Assembly (NCBI GenBank): GCA_003229235.1
Contig: QIIH01000487.1
Coordinates: forward strand, 1-10,998
Length of the DNA: 10,998 bases
Direction of reading: 5' to 3'
Source of the DNA: Flavobacteriales bacterium
GTDB taxonomy: Bacteria; Bacteroidota; Bacteroidia; Flavobacteriales; Flavobacteriaceae
Position numbers and translations under genes: made by a program. This document shows, in pieces, positions 6,324-10,998 of this stretch (positions within the stretch are counted from its first letter, which is position 1; each line of letters begins with the position of its first letter). Below the pieces are notes generated by a model, which was not told the DNA's origin, did no database searches, and worked only from the letters and a program-made list of their open reading frames with translations.

Positions 6324-7373
6324 TTAGATAATCAACATGGCATCGCCATAAGTGTAAAAACGGTATTTTTCTTTGATCGCTACTTGATAAGCTTCTTTAA
6401 TAAAATCGTGCCCTGCAAAAGCAGAAACCATCATGAGCAATGTACTTTTTGGTGTGTGCAAGTTTGTTACCATAGCATTGGCGATACTAAACTCGTACGG
6501 AGGAAAAACAAATTTATTTGTCCATCCCTCATAAGGGTTTAAGGTGTGATTAGAAGACACCGAACTCTCCAAAGCTCTCATTGCAGTAGTCCCAACAGCG
6601 CAAACTCGTCTTTTAGTTGCCACCCCATGATTTATAACTTTCGCCGCTTCGGCAGAGATAGCAATCTCTTCTGAATCCATTTTGTGTTTAGATAAATCTT
6701 CTACTTCTACCGAGCTAAAAGTTCCTAGACCAACATGTAAAGTAACTTCACTAAAGTGAACTCCTTTTATCTCTAATCGCTTCATTAAATGTTTAGAAAA
6801 GTGCAAACCTGCAGTTGGAGCAGCAACAGCACCTTCGTTCTTGGCATAAATTGTTTGGTAACGCTCTGCATCCTCTGGCTCAACATCTCTTTTGATGTAT
6901 TTAGGCAAAGGTGTTTGGCCCAATTCGTTTAATTTACTTCTGAATTCTTCGTAAGAACCGTCATATAAAAAACGTAGTGTACGCCCTCTAGAGGTTGTAT
7001 TGTCTATTACTTCGGCAACCAGACTTTCGTCGTCCCCAAAATATAGTTTATTCCCAATTCTTATTTTACGAGCAGGATCTACCAAAACGTCCCAAAGTCG
7101 AGTTTCTGGATTCAATTCTCTTAATAAGAACACCTCGATACGAGCGCCCGTTTTTTCTTTGTTTCCAAATAATCTAGCTGGAAACACTTTTGTGTTGTTA
7201 AGCACCAAAACATCGTCTTCATTAAAATAATCTATCAGATCTTTAAACATTTTATGTTCGATGGTCTTCTTTTCTCTATTCAGAACCATCAAACGAGATT
7301 CGTCTCGATTAGGAGCTGGATATTCGGCGAGTAATTCTTCTGGAAGATCAAAATGAAAGCTAGATAACTTCAT
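6324..7373 (-). CDS. queA: S-adenosylmethionine:tRNA ribosyltransferase-isomerase QueA
   Basis: This 349-residue enzyme moves the ribosyl part of SAM onto preQ1 at position 34 of GUN-anticodon tRNAs, forming epoxyqueuosine, the penultimate queuosine step. The length is normal and family signatures occur along the whole chain: [21 protein letters not shown] at the N terminus, [14 protein letters not shown] (57-70), [13 protein letters not shown] (181-193), TLHVGLGTF (211-219), [11 protein letters not shown] (260-270), [19 protein letters not shown] (303-321) and a C-terminal [12 protein letters not shown]. The ATG at 7371-7373 is the natural start ([11 protein letters not shown]). It has its own promoter in the 76-bp gap after aroA and a terminator after its stop, so it is probably a single-gene unit. 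The other queuosine genes are not in this window. Confidence 0.97.
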   Translation of the reverse strand: MKLSSFHFDLPEELLAEYPAPNRDESRLMVLNREKKTIEHKMFKDLIDYFNEDDVLVLNNTKVFPARLFGNKEKTGARIEVFLLRELNPETRLWDVLVDPARKIRIGNKLYFGDDESLVAEVIDNTTSRGRTLRFLYDGSYEEFRSKLNELGQTPLPKYIKRDVEPEDAERYQTIYAKNEGAVAAPTAGLHFSKHLMKRLEIKGVHFSEVTLHVGLGTFSSVEVEDLSKHKMDSEEIAISAEAAKVINHGVATKRRVCAVGTTAMRALESSVSSNHTLNPYEGWTNKFVFPPYEFSIANAMVTNLHTPKSTLLMMVSAFAGHDFIKEAYQVAIKEKYRFYTYGDAMLII

Positions 7374-7405
7374 ATATAGTGCTGTTGTTTAGGTTAGAAA
7401 GGTTG

Positions 7406-7437
7406 CAAATATACAATCTCAAATAGGGGGTTGTCAA
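7406..7437 (-). promoter_or_regulatory. Flavobacterial -33/-7 promoter for queA
   Basis: On the minus strand TTG (7437-7435), a 21-nt spacer and TATATTTG (7413-7406) match the Bacteroidota consensus TTG-N17-23-TAnnTTTG exactly. The -7 box ends 32 nt before the queA ATG. It lies wholly within the intergenic gap downstream of aroA, so queA expression should not depend on read-through from the disrupted aroA. Confidence 0.65.
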
Positions 7438-7449
7438 GTATTTGAAGGA

Positions 7450-8693
7450 TTATCTTTGCGAATCGATTTGAGCGCCCATACTTGCAAGGTCTTCCCAAAA
7501 ACTAGGGAACGATTTAGACACAACTTCTGGCTCATTTATAACTATTGGAACTAACAAAGCCAAGGGAGCAAACGCCATCGCCATACGATGATCTTGATAG
7601 GTCTCTATTACCACCTCCTCTTTTATTCTGTTAGAAGCAATTAACGTTAAGCTATTATCTGTTATTTCGCAATTAGCGCCCAATTTGTTAAGTTCTATTT
7701 GCAAGGCTACCAGCCTATCTGTTTCTTTTATTTTTAAATTTTTAAGGTATGTAAGCCAGTTAGATCGCAAGCTATCCCTAAACCAAAACAACAAACAGCA
7801 ATGGTCTGTGCCAAATCTGGCGTGTTTATTAGGTCGAGTTTTATTGCGCTAGGCAATTGTTTTTCAGAGCTAATAAGCTGAATAGTATTTAATTGTTGAT
7901 CAAAGGTTGTAACTACACCTAACTGCTCAAAAACAGAAGCCAGAGCTGCATCGCCTTGACGACTGTTTTGTTTATAACTACTTAGTGTAATAGACGCATC
8001 CTTAGACAGGGCTACCAAACTGTAAAAATAAGAAGCCGAACTCCAATCGGACTCTACCGTTACAGAAGTAGGAACAATCTCCAGTAAAGGCTCAATGCGA
8101 ATAGTTTGACCAGAAAAAGAACCTTCGACCCCTATCGATTTTAATAATGAGAGCGTCATTTTAATATAGGGTACAGAAGTAATATGGCCTTTCAAATTAA
8201 TTGTAAGCCCATTAGCCAAGGACGAAGCGACTAGCATTAATGAAGAAATATATTGGCTACTCACATCTGCTTGGATGCTTAGCGCGCTTTTAAGTAATTT
8301 TTTACCTATAATTTTTAAAGGCGGAAACCCTTCAGCAGCAGTATACTCTATCGATGCTCCTAAGGCTCGTAAAGCATTTACAAGCACGCCTATTGGACGT
8401 TGCTGCATTCGCTGGCTACCTGTTAGAATAAACTCTTTTCCTTCTTGTATCGATAGATAGCTGGCTAAAAATCGCATTGCAGTACCCGCGTGATGTACAT
8501 CAATATTAGAATCCTGTAACCTTAAGGCTGCTGTTAATACTTTTGAATCGTCGCTCTCAGAACTATTCAGAATTTGAAGAGAAGGATATAACGCTTGTAA
8601 AATTAAAAGCCGATTGGTCTCACTTTTCGACCCAGTAACAGACAAACGCTGCTCTTTAAGAGACCTGTTAGAAAAAGAGATGCGAGACTCCAT
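7450..8693 (-). pseudogene. aroA: 3-phosphoshikimate 1-carboxyvinyltransferase (EPSP synthase), frameshifted by 8-bp duplication
   Basis: AroA joins phosphoenolpyruvate to shikimate-3-phosphate in the sixth shikimate step. The first frame starts at ATG 8691-8693 and gives 319 residues: GSKSETNR (21-28), GTAMRFL (70-76), GSQRMQQRP (92-100), the SSQYISSLML region (145-154), ESDWSSASYFY (214-224) and the catalytic Asp of NTPDLAQT (293). It then stops just after LTGLHTLKI. The rest of the enzyme, KIKETDRLVAL, YQDHRMAMAFAPLAL and VSKSFPSFWEDL, continues in the -1 frame to the TAA at 7450. At the junction an 8-bp unit is exactly duplicated (7730-7745). Deleting one copy gives HTLKIKETDR and 411 residues, the usual length. 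As it stands, the product lacks the C-terminal Lys and Arg substrate-binding residues and should be inactive. The gene starts 1 bp after the small membrane protein gene. A sequencing error, recent mutation or reversible switch cannot be told apart here. Confidence 0.9.
7730..7745 (-). repeat. Exact 8-bp tandem duplication inside aroA
   Basis: On the plus strand ATTTTTAA occurs twice without a gap (7730-7737 and 7738-7745); on the coding strand the unit is TTAAAAAT. Eight is not a multiple of three, so the second copy shifts the frame and brings in a TAA at once. Removal of either copy restores the conserved HTLKIKETDR reading. Confidence 0.95.
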
Positions 8694-8694
8694 T

Positions 8695-8934
8695 TTAAGT
8701 ATCTCTTTTGTACTTGGCCCAGAATTTTCCGTAGGAAACTAAAAAACCATAAAGAAAACCACTTAAAATGGTAATAAGTGCGAAAGAAACAGGGTCTTTA
8801 CCCGTAAAAAACGCCATACTAAAACCGCTCATTCCCCAATAGATAAAAATCATAATGACAACAAAAGCAGTCCCCAAAGACAGAACAGACTTCCAAAAGC
8901 TTTTCATCTTTACTATTTTATTGAATATGTTCAT
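8695..8934 (-). CDS. Small two-helix inner-membrane protein of unknown function
   Basis: This is a 79-residue protein with two predicted transmembrane helices, at about residues 15-35 (VLSLGTAFVVIMIFIYWGM) and 48-68 (DPVSFALITILSGFLYGFLVSYG). They are joined by a short loop containing FTGKDP and end in a basic tail (KFWAKYKRDT). I do not recognise a family with a known function. The ATG at 8932-8934 overlaps the stop of the MazG-like gene as ATGA, and the stop lies 1 bp before the aroA start, so translation is probably coupled on both sides and the gene is likely real. A second in-frame ATG at 8905-8907 (residue 10, MKSFWKS) would give a 70-residue protein and is a plausible alternative start. 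No motif links it to its neighbours' pathways. Confidence 0.75.
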   Translation of the reverse strand: MNIFNKIVKMKSFWKSVLSLGTAFVVIMIFIYWGMSGFSMAFFTGKDPVSFALITILSGFLYGFLVSYGKFWAKYKRDT

Positions 8935-9257
8935 TGTAATTTTTTATTTTGGTGATGGCGATTGTGATCGCGTTTAGTCTTTAGTTCTAATTTTTTAATA
9001 AAGGCCTCATTTAAATTTATACCCGTTTGATTGGCCAGACATAAAACTACAAAAACAACATCGGCAAGCTCTTCGCCTAAGTCTTTATCCTTATCGCTCT
9101 CTTTTTCGCTTTGCTCGCCATAACGTCTAGCAATAATGCGAGCCACCTCACCTACTTCTTCTGTAAGCTGAGCCATATTGGTGAGTTCGTTAAAATAACG
9201 CACTCCATGTTGCTTAATCCAATCGTCTACTGCTTTCTGTGCGTTTTCTAAATTCAT
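8931..9257 (-). CDS. MazG-like nucleotide pyrophosphohydrolase
   Basis: This 108-residue, all-alpha protein belongs to the MazG/NTP-PPase superfamily, whose members hydrolyse (d)NTPs to the monophosphate and pyrophosphate and may clear non-canonical nucleotides. The Mg2+-binding signature ExxE-N(12-28)-ExxD is present as Glu34/Glu37 (LTEEVGEVAR) and Glu63/Asp66 (DLGEELADVVFVV), with 25 residues between them. It is a single-domain short form, much shorter than E. coli MazG (about 260 residues). The charged insert EQSEKESDKDKD lies between the metal-binding helices, and the tail is basic and His-rich. The ATG is at 9255-9257, 2 bp after the upstream stop, and the end overlaps the next start as ATGA. 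Its exact substrate cannot be told from the sequence. Confidence 0.92.
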   Translation of the reverse strand: MNLENAQKAVDDWIKQHGVRYFNELTNMAQLTEEVGEVARIIARRYGEQSEKESDKDKDLGEELADVVFVVLCLANQTGINLNEAFIKKLELKTKRDHNRHHQNKKLQ

Positions 9258-9259
9258 AT

Positions 9260-10998
9260 TTAGATTTTTGATAACACTACTTTCTCATTCTCCTTTGCCA
9301 CTCTTTGATTATAAAATTCTTTTAAAATATCATATTTATAAGCAGGGACCACAGAATTATTCATCGTAAAAGAAGACATTATACTTAAACGACCCTCGGT
9401 TTCGGTAATATTAAACTGGAACGTCCCCATATTATCTGGTAGTGACAATTTAATAGGTGCTGGCATTGAGCTTACCTGATATCCTTCTGGAAGCAATAAT
9501 GTCACAATATCTCTATGGTTATAAGGATAACGAAAATCGATAGGATAGTTACGTTCTGCTAGCGTAAAAGGAGTCTTCTCCATTCTTAGAAACAACAAAG
9601 GAGAGATGTACAAATCGTTTCCGATTATCTCACCTGCTTCTTCCATTTCGAATAAAAACGACTCTGTAACAGCTTCGTTTAACAAATCAATATTCTTAAT
9701 CTCCAATTCAGACAAATCTTCTAGCTCATGACTATTGATTAAGCTTTCGATCATTTTTTCTGTATTCATATCCTTAAATTCATTGCGATAATCTAAGGCT
9801 TCAAGCAAAGTGTAATTACTTTTTAAAGTACCCTCTACGCTTCCATCATCAAGCAATGTAGCGTTGATCATGGTGCTTTTACGGCTTGTCACTTCTGGAT
9901 ACATATTTATTTGTGATGTAGATCCATCTGCATTTATTAAAGTACCATGCCAATTTAAATCTCGACTAGGCAATACATTTGGAGCACTTAGTTTTTCACT
10001 GGCATCTAAAAGATACCGCTTCCCTGCAACTTCTGCACTAACCAACATGCTATTAAAGCCTTCGATAGTTGGAAACAAAGGGATACCATTCTCACGAGTA
10101 CTAATTAATACAGGTTGAGCATTTATTCCAGCTTCTTTAAGCATTGATAAAAGAATCATATTGATTTCGCCAGACATTCCAGTTTTCTTCTCATAAGCCT
10201 TTGCAATCTTTGCAATGCCATTACGAGAATACTTACTGTAACGACCATTCCAAGTCATCCGAGATTTTACATAATCAAAGATTTTGTTCATTTTTTGAAT
10301 CTCGCCTTTGGCCTTGCTCAATAAGCTTGTTAAATCATTTTGATAATATTTAGTTTTCTTAATCTGAGCGCCAAAATATTTTGACTTATTTATGGTCTTT
10401 ACAACCTCTTCCCAAGTATTTGAATACTTTTTTAATGGTGAGTTGGGAAAATCAACAGTTGCCAATTCGTAAGTGATTAAAAACCTATAATTATCAATAT
10501 TATCTACATATGGCTCTTCTACTATTGCTGGCACACCTGTATACTCGTACTCACTTACAAACTCTAATACATGTAAAGTACCTTTTTTTGTAGCTTCTGT
10601 ACGCGCACCAGTAGTAGTTTGCTCATAAGAGATTTGCATAATTCGATCATCAGAATAATCTTTGGGCTGTGAATTAAATTCTCCTTTTACCAAGCGATTG
10701 AATCTGAAATATTCAGGCGTCTGAATTTTGGTGAAAAAGTGAGCCACAGGTATATCATCTTGAACTTCGATATCATCAATTTTCCAGAAGGGAGACGTAA
10801 TTTTATACTTATACTCAATTACGGAACCCACCGAAACATTAGGCAAAGTAATTGAGGTTTCATTTCTGTTGTCGCTTACCTCTGTTTTAAAAATACCATC
10901 TCTTTTAAGTTTTGTTTTTTCTAATTTTCTACCTTGCATATTGTAAGTGTACCCTTTTATTTCGGAGGCACGTTCGACATCAGAACCAGACTTAAACA
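9260..10998 (-). CDS. DUF3857 / transglutaminase-like envelope protein, 5' end outside window
   Basis: The frame is open through the right edge, so 578 C-terminal residues are visible. A Met codon at 10937-10939 is internal, because the conserved-looking stretch EIKGYTYNMQGRKLEKTKLK reads through it. Numbering from that Met, residues 1 to about 160 are the C-terminal part of a DUF3857 beta-rich domain (LPNVSVGSVIEYKYKITSPFW in outline). Residues about 210-320 are a transglutaminase-like core (NKIFDYVKSRMTWNG, INMILLSMLKEAGINAQPVLISTR, YLLDAS), and the rest is a beta-rich C-terminal region. The core lacks the catalytic Cys (Ser256 in GMSGEIN), and no His is seen at the expected place (FNSML, 295-299), so enzyme activity is unlikely. 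Such proteins usually carry a signal peptide, but that end is not in the window. The function is unknown. It heads the visible operon with the MazG-like gene 2 bp downstream. Confidence 0.88.
   Translation of the reverse strand, partial: FKSGSDVERASEIKGYTYNMQGRKLEKTKLKRDGIFKTEVSDNRNETSITLPNVSVGSVIEYKYKITSPFWKIDDIEVQDDIPVAHFFTKIQTPEYFRFNRLVKGEFNSQPKDYSDDRIMQISYEQTTTGARTEATKKGTLHVLEFVSEYEYTGVPAIVEEPYVDNIDNYRFLITYELATVDFPNSPLKKYSNTWEEVVKTINKSKYFGAQIKKTKYYQNDLTSLLSKAKGEIQKMNKIFDYVKSRMTWNGRYSKYSRNGIAKIAKAYEKKTGMSGEINMILLSMLKEAGINAQPVLISTRENGIPLFPTIEGFNSMLVSAEVAGKRYLLDASEKLSAPNVLPSRDLNWHGTLINADGSTSQINMYPEVTSRKSTMINATLLDDGSVEGTLKSNYTLLEALDYRNEFKDMNTEKMIESLINSHELEDLSELEIKNIDLLNEAVTESFLFEMEEAGEIIGNDLYISPLLFLRMEKTPFTLAERNYPIDFRYPYNHRDIVTLLLPEGYQVSSMPAPIKLSLPDNMGTFQFNITETEGRLSIMSSFTMNNSVVPAYKYDILKEFYNQRVAKENEKVVLSKI

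Noticed and set aside
7450..7794. A separate 114-residue gene with its own ATG at 7792-7794
   Set aside because: Its first 17 or so residues are the aroA sequence read out of frame. From KIKETDR onward it is the C-terminal part of AroA, so it is one half of the frameshifted gene.

Overview
The window is a block of about 11 kb, AT-rich by eye, from a member of Bacteroidota, most likely family Flavobacteriaceae. Four things point there: a secreted protease with a C-terminal type IX secretion (T9SS) sorting domain, several TAnnTTTG-type -7 promoter elements, an ECF sigma factor/anti-sigma pair of a type familiar from flavobacteria, and the near absence of purine-rich ribosome binding sites. The genus cannot be named from the sequence. 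Every gene I can support lies on the minus strand, so transcription runs from the right end to the left end. I see no tRNA, rRNA, CRISPR array, insertion sequence or prophage gene.

Right part (10998 down to 7450): a compact operon-like run. It holds a 5'-truncated DUF3857/transglutaminase-like envelope protein, a MazG-type nucleotide pyrophosphohydrolase, a small two-helix membrane protein and aroA (EPSP synthase). Junctions are 2 bp, a 4-bp ATGA overlap and 1 bp. aroA is broken: its frame is shifted by an exact 8-bp tandem duplication (7730-7745). Removing one copy restores a normal 411-residue enzyme with the canonical motif sequence.

Middle part (7449 to 4416): queA has its own well-formed flavobacterial promoter and ends in an intrinsic terminator. 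Then comes a monocistronic gene for a secreted protease of the lysyl endopeptidase (Achromobacter protease I) type with a T9SS C-terminal domain, closed by a second intrinsic terminator.

Left part (4415 to 1): rlmN (GTG start) is followed by a long-chain polyprenyl diphosphate synthase with its own -7 element. Next is a three-gene envelope-stress-like module: an ECF sigma factor (GTG start), a membrane-anchored anti-sigma-like protein whose start overlaps the sigma gene by 14 bp, and an outer-membrane beta-barrel-like protein that runs off the left edge. Upstream of the sigma gene is a GGCAACC-N16-CGTC element that looks like an ECF-type promoter, suggesting autoregulation. A GAAA-capped hairpin lies between the anti-sigma and barrel genes.

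Most genes are housekeeping: tRNA and rRNA modification (queA, rlmN), the shikimate pathway (aroA) and the isoprenoid chain for quinone (prenyl synthase). Chorismate made downstream of AroA also feeds menaquinone, so the aroA lesion would affect both aromatic amino acids and respiration unless it is bypassed, reversible or an error in the sequence. The most noteworthy signals are the aroA duplication, the ECF/anti-sigma/barrel module with its promoter, and the variant lysyl endopeptidase.
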